Of a stretch of 64,000 bases of DNA, positions 26,468-34,382 are shown one piece after another. The translations under genes were made by a program, and so were the position numbers. The first letter of the stretch is position 1, and every line of letters begins with the position of its first letter. Under the pieces are notes generated by a model. The model was not told the origin of the DNA. It searched no databases and saw nothing but the letters and a program-made list of their open reading frames with translations. The stretch spans positions 62,001-126,000 of the forward strand of contig NZ_CP047198.1 of the NCBI RefSeq assembly GCF_030408635.1, read 5' to 3'. This DNA is from Corynebacterium coyleae. GTDB lineage: Bacteria > Actinomycetota > Actinomycetes > Mycobacteriales > Mycobacteriaceae.

Positions 26468-27562
26468 ATGCAACTCTGGGTGCTTAATGTGTTTATTAAG
26501 GCGTTTCATTCTGGCCGCGTAGTAATAGCGCTGGTGTTGTGCTTGCTGGCTCTTACTCTGTGGGGCTTGCGCGTTTCGGTAGTCGCTCCTGTCGACATTG
26601 GCACTGGGGTGCTTTTCTTCTTGCTAGCAGCTACATTGCCTCTGGCGGCATATCGGCCTACTGTCGCCGCTCTGGGGCATCTTGCGCTGTTTGCGGTCGC
26701 AAGCTTTTCCGCTCGTTCTCCAGATTTGGTGACGTTGACGTCCATTCTGATGGTTACTGTAGTTACTGCGCAACGCAGGTATAAGACTGGAGTAGTCCTT
26801 GCAGTTTTTACGACGCTACTTGGGTTTTACTCCCCGGATAAAAAGTCGTTTAGTGTGGATTCGCAGTCTGTGACCATCTTTAGCCTCATGATGGTTTGCG
26901 CATTTGCCGTTGGGTGGTTTATCAACACGGTGAATACAAAAGAAAGGCAACGGCATCTCCAGATACGCCAACGTAAGGCAGAAGTAGCTGGGCTTCTCCA
27001 TGACACGGTAGCTGCTGATCTAACTGCGCTGATAGTTAGGCTTGAAGCATTGGCGATCTCCACGCCGGAGATAGAGCAAGCTCTACAGAAGTGTGCTACC
27101 ACAGCGCGTAAGTCAATAAGCGGTATTCGCGCGCTAGTGGACGAGCTCAATGCCCAGGCGATCAATCATCAGCAAGCGACTGTGCCAGCGCTAACCACGA
27201 CACTGATACAAACTAATCGCGCGCTTCAGGAGGCCGGATTTCATGTTGAATCCACCGCGAATGTCAGCGTGGATCCCGGCACTGAGTCTATCGACAAGGC
27301 GCTCAGTCGATGTTTGTCTGAGGCCAGTGCCAATATCATCAAGTATGCCGTCCCTGATTCCATGGTGAGAATGACTGCAACTGCAGATGCCAAACAAATC
27401 ATTGTGACTATCGCTAACACTTATAGACCGGGGCGTGGGCGAGCTGGTTCCAGCCATTTTGGTTTAGTATCTATGCAGCGAACGATTGCCGCCGTAGGCG
27501 GAAGCATGACACTGGATAGCGCTGACGCCCGTTGGTCGATTACTTTCCATGTCCCCGTCTGA
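26468..27562 (+). CDS. membrane sensor histidine kinase (HisKA_3/NarL type)
   Basis: The 364-aa protein starts with five or so transmembrane segments (residues 5-155) with almost no extracellular domain. This is the layout of kinases that sense membrane-proximal ligands or peptides. The dimerisation/phosphoacceptor region reads GLLHDTVAADLTALIVRLEA with H178. The ATPase domain has the N-box SEASANIIKYA and HFGLVSMQRTIAAVGGSM. The DxGxG box is degenerate (TIANTYRPGRGRAGS), so ATP binding should be tested. The ATG at 26468 lies 7-8 nt after TATGGT. The peptide gene starts 17 bp after its stop, and the cognate regulator follows. Confidence 0.85.
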   Translation: MQLWVLNVFIKAFHSGRVVIALVLCLLALTLWGLRVSVVAPVDIGTGVLFFLLAATLPLAAYRPTVAALGHLALFAVASFSARSPDLVTLTSILMVTVVTAQRRYKTGVVLAVFTTLLGFYSPDKKSFSVDSQSVTIFSLMMVCAFAVGWFINTVNTKERQRHLQIRQRKAEVAGLLHDTVAADLTALIVRLEALAISTPEIEQALQKCATTARKSISGIRALVDELNAQAINHQQATVPALTTTLIQTNRALQEAGFHVESTANVSVDPGTESIDKALSRCLSEASANIIKYAVPDSMVRMTATADAKQIIVTIANTYRPGRGRAGSSHFGLVSMQRTIAAVGGSMTLDSADARWSITFHVPV

Positions 27563-27579
27563 AAGGTTTCGTCGTAAAT

Positions 27580-27747
27580 ATGAATTCCGTGATCTCTCTT
27601 ATGCTTACCGTTAGCCTTGTGGCAGGATCCCCCGTAACAGTCGAGGTACCTCCCGCTGAGAGGAAACCGGTGACTCATACATACCAGATTATTAAGGACT
27701 GGCTGGGGTGCAGTAAAGGTCAAACCCATCCTTGGTGTAGTAAATGA
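27580..27747 (+). CDS. 55-aa secreted peptide with C-terminal two-cysteine loop, between kinase and regulator
   Basis: The frame encodes a signal-like N-terminus (MNSVISLMLTVSLVAGSP), a middle segment VEVPPAERKPVTHTYQIIKD, and a compact tail W-L-G-C-x8-C-S-K (C44 and C53) with Lys, His and two Trp. A GAAAGG at 27561-27566 is a distant ribosome-binding site. The stop codon overlaps the regulator's ATG (ATGA at 27744-27747), as expected for a genuine coupled gene. By position it may be a secreted signal for the flanking kinase or a small disulfide-closed bacteriocin. Neither function is shown by the sequence alone, and I know of no named homologue. Confidence 0.65.
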   Translation: MNSVISLMLTVSLVAGSPVTVEVPPAERKPVTHTYQIIKDWLGCSKGQTHPWCSK

Positions 27748-28367
27748 GCGCCAGGATCCTCCTTGTTGATGATGATCCCGTAATCCGGGAATCCTTTCCG
27801 CTTTACTTCTCTAAAACCCCAGACCTAGAGGTTGTTGCCACCGCCGCGAACGGGCGCTGCGCGCTGACATGGCTCGATAGTCATACCTGTGACGTTGTGT
27901 TGTCCGATGTCCGCATGCCCGATATGGATGGAGTCGAATTACTGAAACAGACGAACAGTTTCGATGAACCACCTGTTTTTGTTGTGATGACAGCTTACGA
28001 CACTGACGACACGATGATTACTTCTCTTGCGCGTGGGGCGTCCGGGTACGTCATTAAAGGACAACCTCCGCAGGTAATTATTCAGGCACTCAGAGATGCG
28101 CTTAACGGAGGGACCAGTCTCTCACCCCAATGCGTGAAACGGCTGGTAGCTCAATCCCCGTGGGGACGGTTTGTCGAACGAATGGCACACGCTTCATTAA
28201 CCGATAATGAGGAAGCTGTCATGGAATTGTTGCGCCGAGGAAACAGCAATAGACAAATAGCAAAAGAGTTATTTTATTCTGAATCCTATATAAAGAAAAT
28301 AGTGTCTTCTCTTCTGAAAAAAATGGACTGTAGCTCTAGGGCGGAACTTATAGCTCTCCTGAACTGA
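27744..28367 (+). CDS. NarL/LuxR family response regulator
   Basis: The 207-aa protein has a receiver domain with acidic triad D9-D11, phosphoacceptor D55 in LSDVRMPDMDG, the conserved Thr in VVMTAYD and Lys in VIKG. A C-terminal LuxR-type HTH follows (TDNEEAVMELLRRGNSNRQI, AKELFYSESYIKKIVSSLLK). It overlaps the 55-aa peptide gene by 4 bp and is the natural partner of the kinase at 26468. Likely targets are promoters within this cassette, such as that before 25140. Codon use is AT-richer than in surrounding core genes. Confidence 0.9.
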   Translation: MSARILLVDDDPVIRESFPLYFSKTPDLEVVATAANGRCALTWLDSHTCDVVLSDVRMPDMDGVELLKQTNSFDEPPVFVVMTAYDTDDTMITSLARGASGYVIKGQPPQVIIQALRDALNGGTSLSPQCVKRLVAQSPWGRFVERMAHASLTDNEEAVMELLRRGNSNRQIAKELFYSESYIKKIVSSLLKKMDCSSRAELIALLN

Positions 28368-28422
28368 GCTAATTGTTTCGGCGGAGTACTTTCGCTGTCT
28401 GGAAAAAGGCTCTTGGCGTCAG

Positions 28423-28674
28423 CTAGAAGTCACGAAGAAGACGACCACTACAGCCACGAAGCCTGTGCAGTCCGCATTCTGCCAATCCGCAAGCCGCGGC
28501 TACGTCAAGAAAGTGACAGTCGAGGTAGATCATGTAAAAGTCGTCTTCAACGTGGCCTTCGTACGCGTACATGCGGAACATTCCCCAGTAGATGTCGCGG
28601 ATCGCTTGGGCGCCGCTTGCGTGCGGGTCGTTAGTGCGTTGGTTGCGAAACATCGGTTCGATTGCCGTAGTCAT
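28423..28674 (-). pseudogene. truncated DUF222/HNH protein N-terminus
   Basis: From the ATG at 28674 the frame encodes MTTAIEPMFRNQRTNDP and then AIRDIYWGMFRMYAYEG, which parallels the first ~45 residues of the HNH protein at 22965-24530 (MTTATAPPKIFRSQRPDDP, IRDIYWTMFGEYAYPG). After about codon 45 the similarity fades and the frame stops at 28423. The HNH domain is absent. It reads toward the cassette, mirroring the alkB fragment on the other side. Confidence 0.8.
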
Positions 28675-28951
28675 GGCCCCATTTGCAGGGTTGTCAATAG
28701 CAATATCGAACACACGACCGAGCGTCAGAGGATTAGCCAGCAGAAATGGAAAAAAATACGTTTGCCCGTTCGCACACTTTGAGTTATTGTGTGAAGTGTC
28801 GATTCGGGGTAGTTGGTACCGCGAGTCCGCGTAGTTGGTACCGGTGTTCCACGTACCCGGTACTGCAAGGGGTTTTCTTTCATAGTTGATGTTGGCGACA
28901 CCACAATCCGGTGGTGTCGCGTCAACATCTACTTGGAAGGAGCCGGTCCTT

Positions 28952-30559
28952 GTGGCTAACTTCAAACAGATCATCGCGATGTGCCTTGACGGTGCAAGCT
29001 ACGCGCAGATCACACACGCATTGGGATGTTCACGACGAGAAGTATCCCGCGCAAAGAAAGTCATCGCTGATGAGGCACTAACGCCAGAGCGTTTCCGCCA
29101 ACTCCCACCGGGATGGTTCGATGATCGATTCAGCGACGGCCGGAGTAAGCGGACGATGTCCTACGACCAGCCTGATTTTCAAGCCCTTGCACGCAAGCTC
29201 CAAAGCAAAAAGCACGTGACCAGGCACAAGCTGTGGATGGACTACTTGTCGCAGCCGTGTCCGACGGACAAGACAAAGTACCAGTACTCCCAGTTTTGCA
29301 GTGGGCTCAATGAATTTCTCCGTGCTCATGATCTTGTCGAAGTCGTCACCCATGAGCCGGGGCAAGAGCTTTACGTCGACTGGGCTGGCGACAAAGTGCC
29401 GGTGGTGGATCAGGCCAGTGGTGATACCGCATTCAAGGCGTCGCTGTTTGTCGCGGTATGCCCGTACTCAGGGCTGATGTACGTCACTGCTGCTGCGAAT
29501 GAGAAGATGCCGGCTTGGATTGCATGCCACGTCAAAGCGTTGAACTATCTTGGCAAATTACCGGCGGTCATCGTGCCGGATAATGCCTCTACGGCGACCT
29601 ACCGGCCGAGGAAGCATTCAGGCTACCGGATGGTCACTGACCGCTACGCAGCGTTTGCCGACTACTACGGGGTCACGATTGTGCCGACAAGACCTGGCAG
29701 GCCACGCGACAAAGCGGCAGTAGAACGTGCTGTGAAAATCGCCTACACCAAAATACTCGGGTATTTCAGCGACGAGGTCTTCTACAATCTCGATGAACTC
29801 AATGAGGCAATCGCTGACCGGCTTGCCGATATCAACAGCGCAATGACACGGGCTGATGGCACAACACGGCGCATGCGCTTTGAGCAAGAAGAAGCACCAG
29901 TGATGCGCGATCTGCCGCCGACACCGTTTACGGAAGTGTCATACAAGCGGCTCAAAGTCGACCGTAATTGGCACATCACCTGTGACTACCAGTACTATTC
30001 TGTGCCATTTCAGCTGGTAGGAGAGGCAGTGACGGTCAGGCTCACCCCGCAACTGGTGAGCATCTTCAACGGTGATCAACTAGTTGCTGAACACACACGC
30101 CTTCACGGATTCAAATACCGGTACTCCACTGATCCCAACCATGGGCCAAGCAGCGATGACGAAGGCCACAAGGCGCTCACCCGCGACGAACTCTTGGCTT
30201 GGGCCTCGTCGTTCGGTTCTGCAACGCACACAGTCATAGCGATGATCCTCGATCGTAATAGTGCCGCCGTACCCCGCGGACTTCTTCAAGCTCGCAACGT
30301 GCTGGCCAACCTGGGCAAAAAGCACAGCAAAGCCACCCTCGAGCCGGCGTGCCAGCAGGTCTTAGAAAAGAAGCTGGCTCCAACTATGGCTGTGATCAAG
30401 CGCATCCAGACTGACATTGCGCACGCTCAGCAGCACCCTGCTGCACCAGGGCGAAAGACACAGCCCGCGACGAAGAACCAACAACGCCCAAGCGCCCCGC
30501 TTACCAGCGACGCAGCTGACGCCGTCTTCATCCGGCCTGCTGACCACTACGAAAACTAG
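28952..30559 (+). CDS. istA: IS21 family transposase IstA
   Basis: The 535-aa transposase has an N-terminal HTH (GASYAQITHALGCSRREVSR) and an rve-type DDE core: YVDWAGDK, VPDNASTATY and RDKAAVERAV supply the three acidic residues. A beta-barrel C-terminal domain follows. The GTG at 28952 is chosen because GGAAGGAG (28935-28942) precedes it by 9 nt; the ATG at 28886 lies in the terminal repeat region. It is 14 bp upstream of istB, as usual for the family. Confidence 0.93.
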   Translation: MANFKQIIAMCLDGASYAQITHALGCSRREVSRAKKVIADEALTPERFRQLPPGWFDDRFSDGRSKRTMSYDQPDFQALARKLQSKKHVTRHKLWMDYLSQPCPTDKTKYQYSQFCSGLNEFLRAHDLVEVVTHEPGQELYVDWAGDKVPVVDQASGDTAFKASLFVAVCPYSGLMYVTAAANEKMPAWIACHVKALNYLGKLPAVIVPDNASTATYRPRKHSGYRMVTDRYAAFADYYGVTIVPTRPGRPRDKAAVERAVKIAYTKILGYFSDEVFYNLDELNEAIADRLADINSAMTRADGTTRRMRFEQEEAPVMRDLPPTPFTEVSYKRLKVDRNWHITCDYQYYSVPFQLVGEAVTVRLTPQLVSIFNGDQLVAEHTRLHGFKYRYSTDPNHGPSSDDEGHKALTRDELLAWASSFGSATHTVIAMILDRNSAAVPRGLLQARNVLANLGKKHSKATLEPACQQVLEKKLAPTMAVIKRIQTDIAHAQQHPAAPGRKTQPATKNQQRPSAPLTSDAADAVFIRPADHYEN

Positions 30560-30573
30560 AAGGAGCGTGAACC

Positions 30574-31332
30574 ATGAGCAACATCAATGACGAAACAGTA
30601 CGGGCAAAAATGCGAAAGCTTCGCGTATCGACCTTCGCTGATGTCTTCTACGAGATTGTCAACGACGAGGCCTACGCGGATGCGCTACCAGAGGACATCT
30701 TCCTCGCAGCAGTCGAAGAGGCCTACACACAACGGCAACAACGCAACATCGCCAAAGCCATCACCCAGGCACAATTCCGATACCCGGACGCGAGCCTTGC
30801 TGAAGTCACCCGAGCAGAACAACGCGGCATCAACATGCGCCAACTGAAACGAATCGCGGCGACCAACTGGCGGGAAAACCCGACCAACATTCACATCCTC
30901 GCACCGACCGGAACAGGGAAAACATACATAGTCTGCGCCATCGGCGTCGCCGCATGCCAAGCCGGATACTCCGTGGCCTACTACCGGCTAGACCAACTCG
31001 TAGACATGTTGGCGGTCTTCTCACCGACTGACCAAAACTACCTCGATAAGATGCGGAAACTGATCAATGTCGATGTCCTTATCATCGACGATTTTATGAC
31101 CATGAGCATCAACCAGCGCGGGCAAGAAGACCTGAGCAAGATCATATTCGACCGCGACGGTCGACTCCCAACACTGATCTCCTCCCAATCGGCCGCCGCC
31201 TATTGGGTCGAAGCCCTCCCCGACAGAGTCGGAGCCGATTCACTCGTTAGCCGCCTCAACAACGGCCACCGAATCCGCATCGGAGACTTCGACATGCGCA
31301 AGGCCACCGCCCCAATAGAACCGGACGAATAA
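30574..31332 (+). CDS. istB: IS21 helper ATPase IstB
   Basis: The 252-aa protein has Walker A APTGTGKT (about residues 110-117), Walker B VLIIDDF and the IstB DnaA-like ATPase architecture, and it ends with MRKA-type basic residues. AGAAGGAG precedes the ATG. It assists IstA in target capture. Confidence 0.93.
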   Translation: MSNINDETVRAKMRKLRVSTFADVFYEIVNDEAYADALPEDIFLAAVEEAYTQRQQRNIAKAITQAQFRYPDASLAEVTRAEQRGINMRQLKRIAATNWRENPTNIHILAPTGTGKTYIVCAIGVAACQAGYSVAYYRLDQLVDMLAVFSPTDQNYLDKMRKLINVDVLIIDDFMTMSINQRGQEDLSKIIFDRDGRLPTLISSQSAAAYWVEALPDRVGADSLVSRLNNGHRIRIGDFDMRKATAPIEPDE

Positions 31333-31340
31333 GACAAACA

Positions 31341-31365
31341 GCCGGGCCGACTCCGTCGGCCCGGC
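31341..31365 (+). terminator. strong hairpin after istB
   Basis: GCCGGGCCGAC and GTCGGCCCGGC form a perfect 11-bp stem with a TCC loop just downstream of the istB stop. No T-run follows. It may limit read-through from the element into alkB. Confidence 0.45.
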
Positions 31366-31438
31366 CCCGGTACCAACTACCCGGAACACAGCAGTACCGG
31401 GTCTCCGGAACACCGGTACCAAAAACCCGCATCTGACA

Positions 31439-31705
31439 TGAAGATCATACAAAACGGCCACGACACGCAAGGTGGAGCAATTGCTTTTCGACGCCACCGT
31501 GATCCCACGCGAACCCAACCGCGTCATGCCTGGGGTGGTGCATTTACCTGCGTTTTTCACCTCTGATGAGCAGCGGGAAATTATCGAACAAGCGCGCGAA
31601 TTAGCGAGGTCGGTTGCCGGCACGCCGGTGGCGATGCGCCAACCACGGGTAGGCAAAGGGAAGATGGATGCGTGGATGCTGTCGCTCGGGTGGTTCTGGG
31701 CGACG
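31439..31705 (+). repeat. direct repeat, right copy: alkB upstream and 5' end
   Basis: This copy matches 24649-24913. It starts exactly at the right end of the IS21 element, so the insertion occurred within the duplicated segment. Confidence 0.9.
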
Positions 31706-32116
31706 AACCCGTACCGCATGCTGCAGGAAGTCGATGGATATCAGGTACCGCCGGTGCCGGAGAATTTCCAGCGGATCGCAGGGGAGGTGATGGATCGGGC
31801 ACGCGAGATCGACCCGCGGGTTGGTGAGACTCCACGTGTGGAAACGGCGTTAGTGAATTTCTACCCGCCGGGCAAAGGAATGGGCATGCACGTCGATGCG
31901 GAGGAAGAATCTGAGAACGCGGTGGTCAGCCTGTCGTTCGGTCAGGACTGTGTGTTCCGCATCGAGGGGCACGATACTCTCCTGATGTCCGGGGATGCCC
32001 TCGTGTTCGGTGGCCCAGCCCGCCGCGCGAGACACGGCGTGCTGGGGGCAAAGAAGGGGACGTCGACGCTGCTAGAAGGAAGACTCAACATCACTATGCG
32101 ACAGATGGAGAAGTGA
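31472..32116 (+). CDS. AlkB-like 2OG-Fe(II) oxygenase
   Basis: The 214-aa protein has the iron ligands HVD and RHG, and the 2-oxoglutarate arginine in GRLNITMR, so it should be a catalytically competent AlkB family dioxygenase, which repairs alkylated bases by oxidative dealkylation. GTG at 31472 and TTG at 31481 are both possible starts. The TTG aligns with the ATG of the truncated copy, but the TATGTT -10 box of that copy is absent here, and an IS21 element ends 34 bp upstream. It overlaps the LysE gene (TGATG), so alkB, lysE and the SDR form an operon. Confidence 0.88.
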   Translation: MEQLLFDATVIPREPNRVMPGVVHLPAFFTSDEQREIIEQARELARSVAGTPVAMRQPRVGKGKMDAWMLSLGWFWATNPYRMLQEVDGYQVPPVPENFQRIAGEVMDRAREIDPRVGETPRVETALVNFYPPGKGMGMHVDAEEESENAVVSLSFGQDCVFRIEGHDTLLMSGDALVFGGPARRARHGVLGAKKGTSTLLEGRLNITMRQMEK

Positions 32117-32688
32117 TGATCGCACTGCTTGGAGTCTGGTTCGCGGCAATCGTCAGCCCAGGTCCGGACCTGTTTCAGATCATCCGGGTTGGCGCGAAGA
32201 ATCGACGGGATGGCATCCTGTGCGCGCTCGGCATCATGCTGGGCAACACGGTGTGGATCGTCGCGTCGCTGGCGGGTCTGAGTGCGTTGATTCAAGCGTT
32301 CCCGGAGATCCTGTCGGTGCTGCAGATCGTCGGTGGCGCCTACTTGTTGTGGATGGGCATAGGCGCGATTCGGGCGAGCGACCCGGAGTTGCCGGAAGCG
32401 CAGCAGGTGAGCAGACCGTTCCTCACCGGTGTGGCGACGAACCTGTCCAACCCGAAGGCCGTCCTGTTCTTCGGGGCGATCTTCGCCCAGTTCGCACACG
32501 TGGGCTGGTGGGCGGCTCCGTTGCTGATAGCTACCGGAATCGTCTGGTTCGTCGGGTTCGCACTGGCAGTCCGCGCGATGGCCTCCAAGATTGAGCGTTA
32601 CGGCAGGTGGATCGACGTGGTCACGGGCGTCATCTTTATTCTTCTGGCCACATGGATGCTGTTGGAGGGCCTACACTTCGGCGCATGA
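32116..32688 (+). CDS. LysE/RhtB family amino acid exporter
   Basis: The 190-aa protein has about six transmembrane helices and the LysE signature SPGPDLFQIIRVGAKNRRDG near the N-terminus, with NLSNPKAVLFFGAIF in the middle. It exports an amino acid or related metabolite. The ATG at 32116 overlaps the alkB stop; GTG at 32113 is an alternative. It overlaps the SDR gene by 4 bp. Confidence 0.88.
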   Translation: MIALLGVWFAAIVSPGPDLFQIIRVGAKNRRDGILCALGIMLGNTVWIVASLAGLSALIQAFPEILSVLQIVGGAYLLWMGIGAIRASDPELPEAQQVSRPFLTGVATNLSNPKAVLFFGAIFAQFAHVGWWAAPLLIATGIVWFVGFALAVRAMASKIERYGRWIDVVTGVIFILLATWMLLEGLHFGA

Positions 32689-33395
32689 GCGAACAAAAGG
32701 TTGCAGTAGTTACAGGTGGTTCCGCGGGTATTGGCGAGGCGACGTGTCGGGCCCTTGCCGCCGACGGCTGGAAGGTCATCGTGGCGGCTCGGCGTCTGGA
32801 GAAGTGCCAGGCGATTGCCGACGACATCGGCGGCGTTGCGGTGGAGTTGGACGTGACGGACCAGGGGAGCGTCGATAGGCTTGCGGGCCTGGAACGCGTG
32901 GACTTGCTGGTCAACAACGCGGGTGGAGCGAAGGAGACTGACTACCTGCGGGACGCGGACGAAGCGGACTGGGAGTGGATGTTCCAAACCAACGTGATGG
33001 GCACCATGCGGGTTACGCGTGCGCTGTATCCGCAGCTCAAGGCGTCGGAGGGGCTTGTGGTCAACATTGGTTCGGTGGCGGGCACCGACGCGTACAAGGG
33101 CGGTTCGGGGTACAACGCCGCCAAGTACGGCCTGCGCGGCATCACACGCGCGATGAGGAGGGAAGAGGCGGAGAACAACATTCGCGTGTGCGAGATCGAC
33201 CCCGGCCGGGTCAAGACCGACTTCGCGCTGAACAGGTTCAGTGGTGATGAGGAGCGTGCGAAGAAGGTTTACGAGGGCAACGTGAACCTCACCGCCGAGG
33301 ACATTGCGGAGGCGGTGCGGTGGGTGGCGAGCCTGCCGAAGCGGGTGAACATCGACACGATGAGCATCATGCCGGTCGACCAGGCAGACCGCTAG
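32685..33395 (+). CDS. short-chain dehydrogenase/reductase
   Basis: The 236-aa protein has the classical SDR pattern: TGGSAGIG cofactor motif (10-17), NNAGG, and the catalytic Ser (IGSVAG) with YNAAK. It resembles YdfG/serine 3-dehydrogenase-type NADP enzymes; the substrate is unknown. The ATG overlaps the lysE stop, and an internal TACACT (32672-32677) 7 nt upstream suggests its own leaderless promoter too. Confidence 0.88.
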   Translation: MSEQKVAVVTGGSAGIGEATCRALAADGWKVIVAARRLEKCQAIADDIGGVAVELDVTDQGSVDRLAGLERVDLLVNNAGGAKETDYLRDADEADWEWMFQTNVMGTMRVTRALYPQLKASEGLVVNIGSVAGTDAYKGGSGYNAAKYGLRGITRAMRREEAENNIRVCEIDPGRVKTDFALNRFSGDEERAKKVYEGNVNLTAEDIAEAVRWVASLPKRVNIDTMSIMPVDQADR

Positions 33396-33405
33396 ACTGC
33401 CCTAC

Positions 33406-33693
33406 ATGCATATGGACGTGTCGATTTCGGGCGAATCAATCAAGCTCGGGCAGTTCTTGAAACTGGCCAACCTGGTGGAATCCGGTGGTCACGCGAAGGA
33501 AGCGATTGCTGGGGGAGAGGTGCTGGTCAACGGTGATGTGGTCACCTCGCGGGGGCATTTGCTTTACGACGAAGACACCGTCTCGATCGGCGACGCCTCC
33601 GCAACAGTGATGGCGGACTCGGACGGTGACGATTACTTCGATGAGCGCACCGCCAACGACGATTTCGATCCGGAGAAGTGGAGGAACATGTAA
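33406..33693 (+). CDS. S4-domain RNA-binding protein
   Basis: The 95-aa protein consists of an S4 RNA-binding motif (IKLGQFLKLANLVESGGHAK, GGEVLVNGDVVTSRG) and a short acidic tail. Proteins of this size bind ribosomal or structured RNA. TAGACT at 33393-33398 with a 7-nt gap fits the ATG at 33406. The stop overlaps the VOC gene start (TAATG). Confidence 0.85.
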   Translation: MHMDVSISGESIKLGQFLKLANLVESGGHAKEAIAGGEVLVNGDVVTSRGHLLYDEDTVSIGDASATVMADSDGDDYFDERTANDDFDPEKWRNM

Positions 33694-34382
33694 TGCCTGC
33701 ATTCGAAGGCAAGGACGGCATGCCGTTTTGGCAGGACCTGATGACCACGAATGTGCTGAAGTCCACGCACTTCTACAGCAACGTATTCGGCTGGGAGATT
33801 GTCGACGGCACTGCTCGCAAGGATGGGTTGCCGGTGGCGGGTCTGGTGTCGGGTAAGGCTGATGGCTGGGTGACGTCGTTTATGGGCGGCGGCGAGGTGG
33901 AAAAGCTCGGTGGCCGTGTCCTGAGCGCCGACGATGAGTTGACGCTGTGTGAGGACCCGTCCGGCGGTCTGTTTGGCCTGATGGATCCGGAGGAACGCTT
34001 CGTCGCGGCCGGTGAGCCGGGGGTGCCGGTGTGGTACGAGTTGGTGACCACGGACCAGGCCACCATCGATTTCTACGGCGACCTGTTCGACTGGGAGATC
34101 CGCGAGGAAGACGGTTACTTCCTGGCGTTCGAGGACGGTGCGCCGTTCTTGGGTATGTACGTCGGCGAGGCGGCGTCGTGGGTGAGTTACTTCGGTGTGG
34201 AAGACCTCGAGGCGGCGTGCAAGGCGGTCGAGGCGCACGGCGGCACGGTGCTCGTCGGGCCTGGCCAGGGCGCGTTTGGGCCGATGGCGGGCATTGCGGA
34301 CCCGAATGGGGCGCAGTGCTTCATCGTCGAGGTTGAAACACCCACGTTTGAGGAGATCAGCGAAGCGGACTCTGTGCTGTGA
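33693..34382 (+). CDS. VOC superfamily (glyoxalase/bleomycin-resistance-like) protein
   Basis: The 229-aa protein contains two tandem VOC modules (VLKSTHFYSNVFGWEI and QATIDFYGDLFDWEI, with matching C-terminal GLFGLMDP and GAQCFIVE strands). GGAGG at 33680-33684 precedes the ATG. Metal ligands typical of glyoxalase I are not fully evident, so it may be a hydroxylase or binding protein. Coupled to the S4 gene upstream and to the next gene by a 4-bp overlap. Confidence 0.85.
   Translation: MPAFEGKDGMPFWQDLMTTNVLKSTHFYSNVFGWEIVDGTARKDGLPVAGLVSGKADGWVTSFMGGGEVEKLGGRVLSADDELTLCEDPSGGLFGLMDPEERFVAAGEPGVPVWYELVTTDQATIDFYGDLFDWEIREEDGYFLAFEDGAPFLGMYVGEAASWVSYFGVEDLEAACKAVEAHGGTVLVGPGQGAFGPMAGIADPNGAQCFIVEVETPTFEEISEADSVL

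Larger units (their letters stand above)
28797..31438 (+). mobile_element. IS21-family insertion sequence
   Basis: The 2642-bp element carries istA and istB. Its ends are related inverted sequences: TGTC-N8-GG at 28797 and the complement ending TGACA at 31438. Each end has repeated GGTACCGGTGTTCC/GTAGTTGGTACCG blocks (28809, 28831, 31368, 31413), typical of the multiple terminal repeats of IS21. The 5-bp sequence TGAAG occurs directly on both sides (28792-28796 and 31439-31443) as a target duplication. It appears intact and may be mobile. Confidence 0.93.
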
